From Geodermatophilus marinus (GTDB lineage: Bacteria; Actinomycetota; Actinomycetes; Mycobacteriales; Geodermatophilaceae), in assembly GCF_003428645.1 (NCBI RefSeq), contig NZ_QVQH01000030.1:1-53548 (forward strand): a stretch of DNA of 53,548 bases, given 5' to 3'. The translations under genes and the position numbers were made by a program. Below are positions 8,617-16,701 of this stretch, in pieces. The notes below the pieces were generated by a model, which ran no database searches, had not been told where the DNA came from, and saw only the letters and a list, made by a program, of their open reading frames with translations. Positions within the stretch are counted from its first letter, which is position 1; every line of letters begins with the position of its first letter.

Positions 8617-9267
8617 GTGGACTTCCTCTCCGACAACATCGACCTGCTGTGGGGCGCGTTCCTCACGACGCTGTCCCTGGCGGTCGTCAGCGGCCTGTGC
8701 GCCCTCGTGCTGGGCACCGTCCTGGCCGGGATGCGGGTCAGCCCCGTCCCGCCGCTGCGGGGGCTGGCCACCTTCTACGTCGAGGTCTTCCGCAACACCC
8801 CGCTGACGGTGGTGTTCTTCTTCCTGGTGTTCGGGATCGTGCAGATCGACCTGCAGTTCCCCAGCCGCTTCGCCGCCGCGGTGGCCGCGCTGTCGCTGTA
8901 CACCGCCGCGTTCGTCTGCGAGGCGCTGCGCTCGGGGATCAACGCGGTGCCCCCCGGGCAGGCCGAGGCCGCCCGGGCGCTCGGCCTCGACTTCGGGCAG
9001 ACGCTGCGCACCATCGTGCTCCCGCAGGCCTTCCGCACCGTGGTCCCGCCGCTGGGCAACGTCTGGATCGCGCTGGCGAAGAACACCTCGATCGCGGCCG
9101 GCTTCGCCGTCGCCGACCTCACCGCCGCCCTGCAGCGGCTGTCCAACGCCAACGCCGACCGGCTGCTGCTGGTCTTCGCGGCGATCGTGGCCGGCTACCT
9201 GGCCATCACGCTGCCCTCGGCGTGGGCCATCCGCGTGATCGAGAAGAGGGTGGCGATCATCCGATGA
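8617..9267 (+). CDS. gluC: glutamate ABC transporter permease
   Basis: This inner-membrane permease has 216 residues and about five membrane spans, with the HisMQ-family coupling loop EALRSGINAVPPGQAEAA followed by ALGLDFGQTLRTIVLPQAF. It pairs with GluD to form the channel energised by GluA. The GTG start at 8617 gives MDFLSDNIDLLWGAF, a typical short N-terminus. The stop overlaps the gluD ATG as ATGA, so the two are translationally coupled. Confidence 0.93.
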   Translation: MDFLSDNIDLLWGAFLTTLSLAVVSGLCALVLGTVLAGMRVSPVPPLRGLATFYVEVFRNTPLTVVFFFLVFGIVQIDLQFPSRFAAAVAALSLYTAAFVCEALRSGINAVPPGQAEAARALGLDFGQTLRTIVLPQAFRTVVPPLGNVWIALAKNTSIAAGFAVADLTAALQRLSNANADRLLLVFAAIVAGYLAITLPSAWAIRVIEKRVAIIR

Positions 9268-10175
9268 GCGCGCAGACCGTCCTCTTCGACCTGCCCGGAC
9301 CGCGGGCCCGCCGGCGGCAGCGGATCGGCACGGTGATCGGCGTGCTGCTGATCCTCGGCCTCGTCGGGCTGGCGCTGTGGCGGCTGGGGGCCAACGGGCA
9401 GCTGGACCCCAACCGCTGGGCCATCCTCTTCGACCCGGCCGCCGGGGTGCCGCAGGCGCTGTGGGAGGCGCTGCTCAACACCCTCGCCGTGGCGGCGGTC
9501 GGCATGGTGGCCGCGACCGTGCTGGGCGCGCTGCTCGCCGTCGGCCGGCTCTCCGACCACGCCTGGGTGCGGGCCCCGGTGACCCTGGTGATCGAGTTCT
9601 TCCGCGCCGTGCCGCTGCTGGTGCTGATCCTGTTCTGCCTGCTCTTCCTGCCGACGGTCGGCGTCTCCATGACGGCCTTCCGCGCGCTGGCCCTCGGCCT
9701 GACGCTCTACAACATGGCGGTGCTGGCCGAGATCTTCCGGGCCGGCATCCTGTCGGTGGACCGCGGCCAGCGCGAGGCCGCCTTCGCCCTCGGCATGCGC
9801 AAGAGCCAGGTGATGACCCTGGTGCTGCTCCCGCAGGCGGTCCGGCGGATGCTCCCGGTCCTCGTCGCCCAGCTGGTGGTGCTGCTCAAGGACAGCTCGC
9901 TGGGTTTCATCGTGGGCTACGTGGAGCTGCTGCGGCAGGCGCGCAGCCTGGTGGAGTTCTTCAACTTCCAGTTCGGCAACATCTACACGTTCCAGCTCTA
10001 CACGGCCGCCGCGCTCATCTACATCATCGTCAACGTCCTGCTCTCCCAGCTGGCGCGCTGGGTCGAGTCGCGCACCCGCCGCGACACCAGGTCCGCCGCC
10101 GGGAAGGGCGAGCTGCCGGCGGAGGTCCAGATGGACGGCGGCGGGGGCATGGTGGCCGAGCCGGGCGGCCGGTAG
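9264..10175 (+). CDS. gluD: glutamate ABC transporter permease
   Basis: The second permease subunit has 303 residues. A cytoplasmic N-terminus is followed by a first membrane segment at about residues 24-42, then the conserved HisMQ core with coupling loop AEIFRAGILSVDRGQREAA and ALGMRKSQVMTLVLLPQAV. It is longer than GluC, with an extra N-terminal span and a Gly-rich cytoplasmic tail (EVQMDGGGGMVAEPGGR), matching the GluC/GluD size difference in Corynebacterium. It overlaps gluC by 4 bp. Confidence 0.93.
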   Translation: MSAQTVLFDLPGPRARRRQRIGTVIGVLLILGLVGLALWRLGANGQLDPNRWAILFDPAAGVPQALWEALLNTLAVAAVGMVAATVLGALLAVGRLSDHAWVRAPVTLVIEFFRAVPLLVLILFCLLFLPTVGVSMTAFRALALGLTLYNMAVLAEIFRAGILSVDRGQREAAFALGMRKSQVMTLVLLPQAVRRMLPVLVAQLVVLLKDSSLGFIVGYVELLRQARSLVEFFNFQFGNIYTFQLYTAAALIYIIVNVLLSQLARWVESRTRRDTRSAAGKGELPAEVQMDGGGGMVAEPGGR

Positions 10176-10232
10176 CACCGCGGGCGTTCCGAGGGGGTAC
10201 CGCGGGCGCCCGGGGCTGCCGATGAGGGAGCC

Positions 10233-10676
10233 GTGGACACCGCACTGCGCCCCGTCGTCCCCCCGCTGCCGGCCCTCGTGCGCCGGTCCGACGGGCCGTC
10301 CGACGCCGCGCAGGAGTTCGTGACCCGGCTCCGCGCGGCCGGCCCGGACTTCGCCGTGGCCGCCGGCGCCGACACCGCCGTGGTGCGGGAGGTGGTGCCG
10401 CCGGCGCGGCACCGCCGGGCCCGCTGCCGGGTGGTGCTGCGCTTCGCCGACGGCGACGAGCGCGACGTGACGCTGCTCGGCCCGGTCAGCCGTCCGACCG
10501 CCCGGGGCGAGCGCGCGTTCGACCTGCAGGTGCAGGCCTACCTGGCGCAGTCCCTGGGCTCCGACGGGCCGTGGCTGGTGCCCGACGACGAGGCCGAGGA
10601 CGGCGTGGCCGTCGACGTGCCCGCGTGGACCGCCCGCGCGGCCGCTGCCGCGCTGCCGGAGGCCACGGCGGGCTGA
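10233..10676 (+). CDS. hypothetical protein downstream of gluABCD
   Basis: I do not recognise this 147-residue protein. It is soluble and acidic, with an alternating hydrophobic central region (CRVVLRFADGDERDVTLLGPV) that looks beta-rich, then a helical segment (DLQVQAYLAQSLGSDGPWLVPDDEAED). No signal peptide or membrane segment is visible. The GTG start follows GAGGGAG at good spacing. It lies 57 bp after gluD on the same strand. Before it, CCGCGGGCG occurs twice, 22 bp apart. It ends in front of a strong terminator shared with recX. Confidence 0.7.
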   Translation: MDTALRPVVPPLPALVRRSDGPSDAAQEFVTRLRAAGPDFAVAAGADTAVVREVVPPARHRRARCRVVLRFADGDERDVTLLGPVSRPTARGERAFDLQVQAYLAQSLGSDGPWLVPDDEAEDGVAVDVPAWTARAAAAALPEATAG

Positions 10677-10685
10677 GCAGGAACC

Positions 10686-10737
10686 CCGGATGACGCTGCG
10701 GCCCGCCCCCGAGGGGGCGGGCCGCAGCGTCATCCGG
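10686..10737. terminator. perfect 25-bp inverted repeat, bidirectional terminator
   Basis: Arms at 10686-10710 and 10713-10737 are perfectly complementary with only GA between them, so the hairpin closes through its innermost pairs. It lies between the convergent stops of the hypothetical gene (10676) and recX (10783). Neither side has a long T-run, as is common for actinobacterial terminators. Confidence 0.88.
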
Positions 10738-10782
10738 CGTCCGAACCGGCTCGCCGGGTGCCGGGGACCGTCGCCCGCGGGC

Positions 10783-11526
10783 TCAGGGGAGGTAGGCGTC
10801 GAGGCCGACGCCGCCTTCGGTGATCTCGTCGGAGGGGTCGCCCCCGCCGCGGTCGGCGTCGAGGGCCTCGCGCACCACCCAGCCGGCCAGGCCGCCGCCG
10901 TAGCCCCGCCGGGCCAGCATCCCGACCAGCCGCCGTTCGGCGGTGGCCCGATCGACCCGGCGCAGACCGGGTACCCGGCGGGCGACCAGCCGCCGGGCGG
11001 CGTCCCACTCGTCCTGGTCCTCGACCTGGCCGAGGGCCTCCTCGGCCACCTCGCCGTCGACGCCCTTGGCGCGCAGCTCGGCCTTGAGTGCCCGGCGGGC
11101 CAGGCCGCGCCCGCTCTGGCGGGAGGTGACCCAGGCGCGGGCGAAGGCGGCGTCGTCGATGAGCCCGACCTCGGTGAAGCGGTCGAGCACCCGCTCGGCG
11201 GCGTCGTCCGGGACGCCGCGGCTGCCGAGCAGGTCGGCCAGCTGCCGCCGGGTCTTCGGCGCGCCGGTCAGGGCCCGCAGGCAGATCGAGCGGGCGACCT
11301 GCTCGGGGTCGCCCGGGTCGTCGCCGGGCTGCACCGGGTCAGCGCCGCCGACGTCACCCGGGCCCTCGGAGGTGTCGCCGTGGCGGTCGGTGCGGTGGTC
11401 GCCGCGCCGGGCCGCCCGGCCGGAGCGGGTCGGCGCCGGGCCCGGCCCGTCCGGGTCAGGGGACGAGCCGGGCCCGCGCCGCTGCCGGCGCCCGGGGCCG
11501 GCGGGGCCGGAGCCAGCAGTAGCCAC
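10783..11526 (-). CDS. recX: RecA-regulatory protein RecX, extended N-terminus
   Basis: RecX binds and restrains RecA filaments. The C-terminal 160 residues hold the three-helix repeats of the family (ARSICLRALTGAPKTRRQLADLL, GLIDDAAFARAWVTSRQSGRGLARRALKAELRAKGV, RLVGMLARRGYGGGLAGWVV). The first 75 or so residues are Arg/Gly/Pro/Asp-rich and apparently disordered, making the protein (247 residues) longer than the usual 150-190. The GTG at 11526 follows the recA stop by 5 nt, so the two are co-transcribed. A later start within the disordered region cannot be excluded. Confidence 0.92.
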   Translation of the reverse strand: MATAGSGPAGPGRRQRRGPGSSPDPDGPGPAPTRSGRAARRGDHRTDRHGDTSEGPGDVGGADPVQPGDDPGDPEQVARSICLRALTGAPKTRRQLADLLGSRGVPDDAAERVLDRFTEVGLIDDAAFARAWVTSRQSGRGLARRALKAELRAKGVDGEVAEEALGQVEDQDEWDAARRLVARRVPGLRRVDRATAERRLVGMLARRGYGGGLAGWVVREALDADRGGGDPSDEITEGGVGLDAYLP

Positions 11527-11531
11527 CGGGC

Positions 11532-12569
11532 TCAGAAGTCGGGAGCATCGGTCGGCGCCGGCGCGTCGACCTGCGGGCCGATGCCCAGCTTCTCCTTGAC
11601 CTTCTTCTCGATCTCGTCGGCGAGGTCGGGGTTGTCGCGCAGGAAGCTGCGGACGTTCTCCTTGCCCTGGCCGAGCTGGTCGCCCTCGTACGTGTACCAG
11701 GCGCCGGACTTGCGGATGAAGCCCTGCTCGACGCCGGCGTCGATGAGACCGCCCTCGCGGCTGAAGCCCTGCCCCCAGAGCAGGTCGAGCTCGGCCTGCT
11801 TGAACGGGGCGGCGACCTTGTTCTTGACGACCTTCACGCGGACCCGGCTGCCGACCGCCTCGGTGCCCTGCTTGAGGGTCTCGATGCGCCGGACGTCGAG
11901 CCGCACGGAGGAGTAGAACTTCAGCGCGCGGCCACCGGTGGTGACCTCCGGGGAGCCGTAGACGACGCCCACCTTCTCGCGCAGCTGGTTGATGAAGATG
12001 GCCGTGGTGCCCGAGCTGTTGAGCGCACCGGTGATCTTGCGCAGCGCCTGGCTCATCAGCCGGGCCTGCAGGCCGACGTGGCTGTCGCCCATCTCGCCCT
12101 CGATCTCGGCGCGCGGCACGAGCGCGGCGACCGAGTCGATGACGATGATGTCGAGCGCGCCGGAGCGGATCAGCATGTCGGCGATCTCGAGCGCCTGCTC
12201 ACCGGTGTCGGGCTGGCTGACCAGCAGCGCGTCGGTGTCGACGCCGATCGACCGGGCGTACTCCGGGTCCAGGGCGTGCTCGGCGTCGATGAACGCCGCG
12301 ATGCCGCCGGCGGCCTGGGCGTTGGCCACCGCGTGCAGGGCGACCGTCGTCTTGCCGGAGGCCTCGGGGCCGTACACCTCGATGACGCGACCGCGCGGGA
12401 GCCCGCCGATGCCGAGGGCGATGTCCAGGGCGATGGAACCGGTCGGGATGACCTTGATCGCCTGCGCGGGGTTGTCGCCCAGCCGCATCACCGAGCCCTT
12501 GCCGAACTGCTTGTCGATCTGGGCCAGGGCCATGTCGAGGGCCTTGTCGCGGTCGAGCGTTGCTGCCAT
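11532..12569 (-). CDS. recA: recombinase RecA
   Basis: RecA forms filaments on single-stranded DNA, drives strand exchange and triggers LexA self-cleavage. The protein is 345 residues with Walker A GPEASGKT (67-74), Walker [25 protein letters not shown], the [10 protein letters not shown] loop and [22 protein letters not shown]. No intein is present, unlike M. tuberculosis RecA. The ATG at 12569 is preferred over the in-frame GTG at 12578 because AAGGTGAG is correctly spaced for the ATG. Upstream DNA holds both a LexA box and a PafBC-type promoter. Confidence 0.98.
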   Translation of the reverse strand: MAATLDRDKALDMALAQIDKQFGKGSVMRLGDNPAQAIKVIPTGSIALDIALGIGGLPRGRVIEVYGPEASGKTTVALHAVANAQAAGGIAAFIDAEHALDPEYARSIGVDTDALLVSQPDTGEQALEIADMLIRSGALDIIVIDSVAALVPRAEIEGEMGDSHVGLQARLMSQALRKITGALNSSGTTAIFINQLREKVGVVYGSPEVTTGGRALKFYSSVRLDVRRIETLKQGTEAVGSRVRVKVVKNKVAAPFKQAELDLLWGQGFSREGGLIDAGVEQGFIRKSGAWYTYEGDQLGQGKENVRSFLRDNPDLADEIEKKVKEKLGIGPQVDAPAPTDAPDF

Positions 12570-12609
12570 GGGGCTCACCTTCGGAAGTTGCGTGGAGCGG
12601 TCGGGTCCG

Positions 12610-12632
12610 ACGCTAGGGCGGAGGTCCGACAG
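12610..12632 (-). promoter_or_regulatory. recA proximal promoter, PafBC (RecA-NDp) type
   Basis: On the minus strand CTGTCGGAC (12624-12632) is followed by exactly 8 nt and then TAGCGT (12610-12615). This matches the mycobacterial LexA-independent damage motif TTGTCRGTG-N8-TANNNT at most positions. The -10 lies about 40 nt before the recA ATG, as the proximal promoter does in mycobacteria. Confidence 0.65.
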
Positions 12633-12681
12633 TTCCGGGGATCCGGCGGCCCTGTGGAGAGCCGACCCGCCTGTGGACGCG

Positions 12682-12705
12682 AGGATAGGCCGAACACACG
12701 TTCGA
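12682..12705 (-). promoter_or_regulatory. LexA SOS box and distal recA promoter
   Basis: CGAACACACGTTCGA at 12691-12705 matches the actinobacterial LexA operator TCGAAC-N4-GTTCGA with one end mismatch. A -10-like TATCCT lies 3 nt downstream on the minus strand (12682-12687). The operator therefore overlaps the -35/-10 spacer, where LexA would block transcription of recA-recX. Confidence 0.85.
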
Positions 12706-12737
12706 TGCGAGCGACACGCGGGCGGTGCGGCCGGTGC

Positions 12738-13385
12738 TCAGTCCAGCCCGTGCCGGTGGGCGAAGACCGCGGCCTGGGTCCGGTCCCGCAGCCCCAGCTT
12801 CCCCAGGATCCGGGCGACGTGGGTCTTCACCGTCAGCTCCGACAGCACCAGGTCCCCGGCGATCTCCGCGTTGGACCGGCCCTGCGCGACGGAGCGGAGC
12901 ACCTCCCGCTCGCGGTCGGTGAGCGAGGTCACGCGCGGGTCGGGGGGCGCACCGTCCGGCAGCCGGTGCGCCACGGTCTCCAGCAGCCGGCGGGTGACCC
13001 GCGGCGAGACGACCGCGTCGCCCCGGGCCACCGCCCGCACGGCGGCGAGCAGCGCCGCGGGCTCGCTGTTCTTGAGCAGGAAACCGCTGGCGCCCGCCCG
13101 CAGCGCGGCGAAGGCGTGGTCGTCCCGGTCGAACGTGGTCAGCACGAGCACGCGCGCGGGCAGCCCTTCGGCGACGATGCGGCGGGTCGCCGCCACGCCG
13201 TCCACCCCGGGCATCCGGACGTCCATCAGCACGACGTCGGGGCGCAGCCGGCGGGCCAGCTCCACCGCCCGCTCGCCGTCCCCCGCCTCCCCCACCACCT
13301 CCAGGTCCTCCTGGGCGCCGAGGACCATCGACAGGCCCAGCCGGACCAGGGGTTCGTCGTCCACGAGCAGCACCGTGGTGCTCAC
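12738..13385 (-). CDS. NarL/LuxR-family response regulator
   Basis: This 215-residue two-component regulator has a receiver domain with acidic pocket VLLVDDEP, phosphoacceptor Asp in VVLMDVRMPG and switch residues LTTFD and LLKN, then a LuxR-type helix-turn-helix (LTDREREVLRSVAQGRSNAEIAGDLVLSE begins it). The GTG start at 13385 overlaps the kinase stop as GTGA. It is the fourth gene of an ABC ATPase-permease-kinase-regulator operon, so it probably controls that transporter. A palindrome upstream of the operon is a candidate binding site. Confidence 0.92.
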   Translation of the reverse strand: MSTTVLLVDDEPLVRLGLSMVLGAQEDLEVVGEAGDGERAVELARRLRPDVVLMDVRMPGVDGVAATRRIVAEGLPARVLVLTTFDRDDHAFAALRAGASGFLLKNSEPAALLAAVRAVARGDAVVSPRVTRRLLETVAHRLPDGAPPDPRVTSLTDREREVLRSVAQGRSNAEIAGDLVLSELTVKTHVARILGKLGLRDRTQAAVFAHRHGLD

Positions 13386-14554
13386 GCCGCACCCACGGGT
13401 GCCCGCCCGGCGTGTGCCCGCGCCGCTGCGAGGGGCAGCGTCGCGGTCACCAGCCACCCGCCACCGGGGCGGGGACCGGCCGCCACGGCGCCGCCGAAGG
13501 CGCCGAGGCGCTCGCGCATCCCCACCAGCCCGTGCCCCGGCACCGGGGCGCCCGCCGTGCTCCGGCCGTCGTCGCCGACCTCCACCGTGAGGGCGTCCCC
13601 GCCCCACGCGAGGTGCACCTCGACCCGCCCGGCGCCCTCGGCGTGCCGCAGCGTGTTGGTGAGGGCCTCCTGGACCAGCCGGTACACGGCCAGCTGCGCG
13701 CCGGCGGCGAGGGGCACCGGCGCCCCCGTGACCGTCAGCGTGGCCGGCAGCCCCGCCGCCCGCACCTGCTCCACGAGACCGCCGAGCCCGGCCAGCCCGG
13801 GGGCGGGAGCGAGGCCGCCGGCCGGGTCGGGGTCCTCGTCGTCGGCCCGCAGGACGCCGACCAGCCGGTGCATCTCGCCGAGCGCCTGGCGCCCCGTGGC
13901 CGCGATCTGCGCCACCGCCCGGCGGGCCTGCTCCGTCCCCGGGGCGAACCCGGCGCCGTCTGCCAGCGCGGTCATGACGGACACGTCGTGGGCGAGGACG
14001 TCGTGCAGGTCCCGGGCGATGCGGGCACGCTCCTCCGCCACCGCGATGCGGGCCAGCTGGTCGCGCTCCCGCTCGGCCCGGGCCGCCCGGTCCTCGAGCG
14101 CCTCCAGGTAGGCCCGGCGGGTGCGCCGGTCGCGCCCGACCACCGCGGCCGTGACCGTCACCGTCACGAACGGCACCAGGGCCTCGACGCCCGGCCGGCC
14201 GGCCGCCGCGCCCACGGCCACGACCAGCGGCGGGAGCGCGCAGATCCCGAGCGCCAGCGCGACCCGCCGGGGCCCGCACCGGTCGGCCACCGCGGCCAGC
14301 AGCCACCAGACGACCACGCCGGCCGGCAGCAGGCCCCGCAGCGCGAACCCGTTCAGGGCCCACCACCCCAGCACGACCGCGGCCGCGGCGAGGAACGCCG
14401 CGAACGGTGCCCGCCGGCGGGCGAGCGCCGGGGCCCAGGCCAGCGCCGAGACGGCGACGTCGGCCGGCGTCGGGCCGCCGAGGCGGGTCAGCGGGCCGAG
14501 GCTCAGGACGAAGCCCGCGAGCACCGGCCCACCGGTCCGCAGCACCGCCCGCAC
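13382..14554 (-). CDS. sensor histidine kinase (HisKA_3 family)
   Basis: The product is about 390 residues. The N-terminal 150 are hydrophobic with four or five membrane segments, then a short coiled linker (ALEDRAARAERERDQLARI), the HisKA_3 phosphoacceptor site in ARIARDLHDVLAHDVSV, and a HATPase domain with N-box QEALTNTLRHA and G-box GHGLVGMRERL. There is no large extracellular sensor loop, as in intramembrane-sensing kinases paired with ABC exporters. The GTG at 14554 is chosen to avoid overlap with the permease gene; the exact start is uncertain. Confidence 0.9.
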   Translation of the reverse strand: MRAVLRTGGPVLAGFVLSLGPLTRLGGPTPADVAVSALAWAPALARRRAPFAAFLAAAAVVLGWWALNGFALRGLLPAGVVVWWLLAAVADRCGPRRVALALGICALPPLVVAVGAAAGRPGVEALVPFVTVTVTAAVVGRDRRTRRAYLEALEDRAARAERERDQLARIAVAEERARIARDLHDVLAHDVSVMTALADGAGFAPGTEQARRAVAQIAATGRQALGEMHRLVGVLRADDEDPDPAGGLAPAPGLAGLGGLVEQVRAAGLPATLTVTGAPVPLAAGAQLAVYRLVQEALTNTLRHAEGAGRVEVHLAWGGDALTVEVGDDGRSTAGAPVPGHGLVGMRERLGAFGGAVAAGPRPGGGWLVTATLPLAAARAHAGRAPVGAA

Positions 14555-14592
14555 GGGAGGGATCCTGCCCCCCGTGCGGCCCCGGTGGGACC

Positions 14593-15411
14593 TCACGCGT
14601 CCCGGCGCCGCACCACGACCACCGCCACCGCGAGCAGGAGGACGACGTAGCCGCACAGGACCGCGAACCCCGTCCAGGGCGCGAACTCGTCAGGCCCGGG
14701 GAGCACCTCCGTCACGCCGGCACCGGCCTGACCGGGCAGCCAGCGCACGACGTCCGGACCCCAGCTCGACGGCAGCAGCCCCCCGAGGACCGGGAGGAGG
14801 AACACCACACCGAACAGCGTGCCCACCGCGCCGGCCGTGGAGCGCAGCAGCCAGCCGAGGGCGGCTCCCATCAGGCCGATCGCGGTCACGTACAGGGCCG
14901 TGCCGACGGTCGCCCGCAGGACACCGGCATCGCCGAGGGAGACGCCCCGGTCGCCGAGTGCGGCCTGCCCGGCCAGCAGCGCGGCCAGCGAGGCGGGCAG
15001 GAGGACGGCGAGCGACACGGCCGCCGTCACCGCGGTCCGGGCCAGCACCACCGGCCAGCGGGCGGGGACGGCCGCGAAGAGGACGCGCAGCGCGCCGCTG
15101 GTGTGCTCACCGGTGACCAGGAGGACCCCGAGGACGCCGACCGCGAGCGCGGCCGGCCGGTACCCGCCGAGGCTGAGGGCGACCGGGTCGGAGCCGTCCA
15201 GCCCCGGCGGCCCGCCCTGCCCGCCCGGCCCACCGCTGCCGGCCGTCGCGCTGAACAGCAGGCCGAACAGGACCATCGCCGCGGCCGCCCCGCCGAGCAC
15301 CCACCAGGTCGTCCGGAGCGAGCGGACCGCCAGCCACTGGCCGGTGAGCAGGCCCGTGGCCCCGCCGCCGGCCAGGCGCCCGGGGGTCCGGGTCACCGTC
15401 AGGGCGCTCAC
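14593..15411 (-). CDS. ABC-2 type exporter permease
   Basis: The 272-residue membrane protein has about six spans, a Gly/Pro-rich extracellular loop after the first span (SATAGSGGPGGQGGPPG) and the ABC-2 pattern (LLVTGEHTSGALRVLFAAVPARW; LLPVLGGLLPSSWGPDVVRWLPGQA). It partners the ATPase encoded just upstream, overlapping it by the 4-bp GTGA. The pair resembles bacitracin or lantibiotic-type efflux systems. The substrate is unknown. Confidence 0.88.
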   Translation of the reverse strand: MSALTVTRTPGRLAGGGATGLLTGQWLAVRSLRTTWWVLGGAAAAMVLFGLLFSATAGSGGPGGQGGPPGLDGSDPVALSLGGYRPAALAVGVLGVLLVTGEHTSGALRVLFAAVPARWPVVLARTAVTAAVSLAVLLPASLAALLAGQAALGDRGVSLGDAGVLRATVGTALYVTAIGLMGAALGWLLRSTAGAVGTLFGVVFLLPVLGGLLPSSWGPDVVRWLPGQAGAGVTEVLPGPDEFAPWTGFAVLCGYVVLLLAVAVVVVRRRDA

Positions 15412-16328
15412 GCCGCCACCTCCGCCGGGCCGGTCCGGTACTCGCGGTCCTCGCGGGTCAGGTCCATGAACGCCGTCTCGAGCGTGGGGGCGACGGGGCT
15501 CAGCTCGTGCAGCGTGATCCCGGCCCGGGCGGCGCGGTCGCCGATCGCGGCGGCGTCGAGCCCGGCCACCTCCACCAGCCCGCGCTCCGGCGAGGTCAGC
15601 GTGACGCCGTTCCCGGCGAGCAGGGAGGCCAGCCGGTCGGCCTGCGGGCTGCGCACCCGCACCGACCCGCCGCCGGCGCGGCGCAGGAACGACCCGGTGG
15701 GCTCGTCGGCGACGAGCCGGCCGCGGCCGAGGACGACGAGGTGGTCGGCCGTGACCGCCACCTCGCTCATGAGGTGGGAGGACACCAGCACCGTCCGACC
15801 CTCGGCGGCCAGCGCGCGGGCGAGGGTGCGGATCCAGAGGACGCCGTCGGGGTCCAGCCCGTTGACCGGCTCGTCCAGGACCACCGTGGCCGGGTCGCCG
15901 AGCAGGGCGGTGGCGACGCCGAGCCGCTGGCCCATCCCGAGCGAGAAGCCCCCGACGCGCCGGTCGGCCACCGACGACAGCCCGGCGAGGTCGAGGGCCT
16001 CGTCGACCCGCCGGCGCGGCAGCCCCGCGGTGGCGGCGAGGACCCGCAGGTGGTCCCGCGCGGTGCGGCCGGGGTGCGCGGCCCGGGCCTCGAGGAGCGC
16101 GCCGACCTCGCGCAGCGGGACGGGGAGGTCGGCGTAGCGCCGGCCGTTGACCCGGACGCTGCCGGACGTCGGCCGGTCGAGGCCCACGACCACGCGCATG
16201 GTGGTGGACTTCCCGGCCCCGTTGGGGCCCAGGAAGCCGGTCACGCGGCCGGGGAGGACGGTGACGGTCAGGTCGTCGACGGCGGTGCGCTCGCCGTAGC
16301 GCTTGGTGAGGGAACGGATCTCGATCAC
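15408..16328 (-). CDS. ABC exporter ATP-binding protein
   Basis: This 306-residue ATPase of the BcrA/CcmA type has Walker A GFLGPNGAGKSTTMR near residue 35, signature FSLGMGQR (a variant LSGGQ), Walker B TVVLDEPVNGLDPDG, switch SSHLMSE, and the C-terminal extension common in ABC-2 drug exporters (ETAFMDLTREDREY). It starts an operon with permease, kinase and regulator. The GTG start at 16328 is the natural family start (MIEIRSLTKRYG). A 16-bp palindrome 71 bp upstream may be the operator. Confidence 0.93.
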   Translation of the reverse strand: MIEIRSLTKRYGERTAVDDLTVTVLPGRVTGFLGPNGAGKSTTMRVVVGLDRPTSGSVRVNGRRYADLPVPLREVGALLEARAAHPGRTARDHLRVLAATAGLPRRRVDEALDLAGLSSVADRRVGGFSLGMGQRLGVATALLGDPATVVLDEPVNGLDPDGVLWIRTLARALAAEGRTVLVSSHLMSEVAVTADHLVVLGRGRLVADEPTGSFLRRAGGGSVRVRSPQADRLASLLAGNGVTLTSPERGLVEVAGLDAAAIGDRAARAGITLHELSPVAPTLETAFMDLTREDREYRTGPAEVAA

Positions 16329-16398
16329 GCCGACGATGCTGGCGGCGCCGACCCGGTCCCCGCGTCCGCCGCCCGGACGGACCTCGCGCGCCCCGGGC

Positions 16399-16414
16399 TA
16401 CTCCCTCCGGAGTA
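16399..16414. promoter_or_regulatory. palindrome upstream of the ABC/two-component operon
   Basis: TACTCC-CTCC-GGAGTA is a perfect 6-4-6 inverted repeat, flanked on both sides by CCCGGG, which extends the dyad with one bulged C. It lies about 70 bp before the ATPase GTG, in the place expected for the operon's own regulator. Confidence 0.55.
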
Positions 16415-16451
16415 CCCGGGCGGCAGCGCCGCCCCGGTCGTCCCGGCGTGG

Positions 16452-16646
16452 TCAGCGCTCCGTGCGGGGGACGTCGAAGGCCTCGCACACCGCCAGCCAC
16501 ACCTTCCGCACCGGCAGCCCTGCCTCGAGCGCGTCGACGGCGGTGCGCCCGCCGAGGGACGCGAAGACCTGGTCGCGGGCGACGCTCTGGGCGCGCACCG
16601 GCCCGAACTGGTCGTCGAGGCGGGCCCAGAACTCCTGCAGACGCAC
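16452..16646 (-). CDS. DUF3046 protein (Rv2738c family)
   Basis: This 64-residue protein begins MRLQEFWARLDDQFGPVRAQ, the start of the DUF3046 family found beside recA in actinobacteria. No function is established. The GTG start is supported by its full length and by TAGCGT (16653-16658, antisense) ending 6 nt upstream, a leaderless arrangement. In mycobacteria the gene directly precedes recA; here a 3.6-kb transporter/two-component operon lies between them. Confidence 0.88.
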   Translation of the reverse strand: MRLQEFWARLDDQFGPVRAQSVARDQVFASLGGRTAVDALEAGLPVRKVWLAVCEAFDVPRTER

Positions 16647-16701
16647 GCCGCGACGCTAGCGCGCCCGCGCCACCGCCGTCGGGGCTCCTACGCTGGGAGG
16701 C

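Noticed and set aside
9195..10733. 512-codon minus-strand frame opposite gluD
   Set aside because: Arg/His/Gly-rich shadow. The true permease with membrane spans is on the plus strand.
12738..12740. SOS box as a regulator of the response-regulator gene
   Set aside because: It lies beyond that gene's stop codon. It is upstream of recA only.
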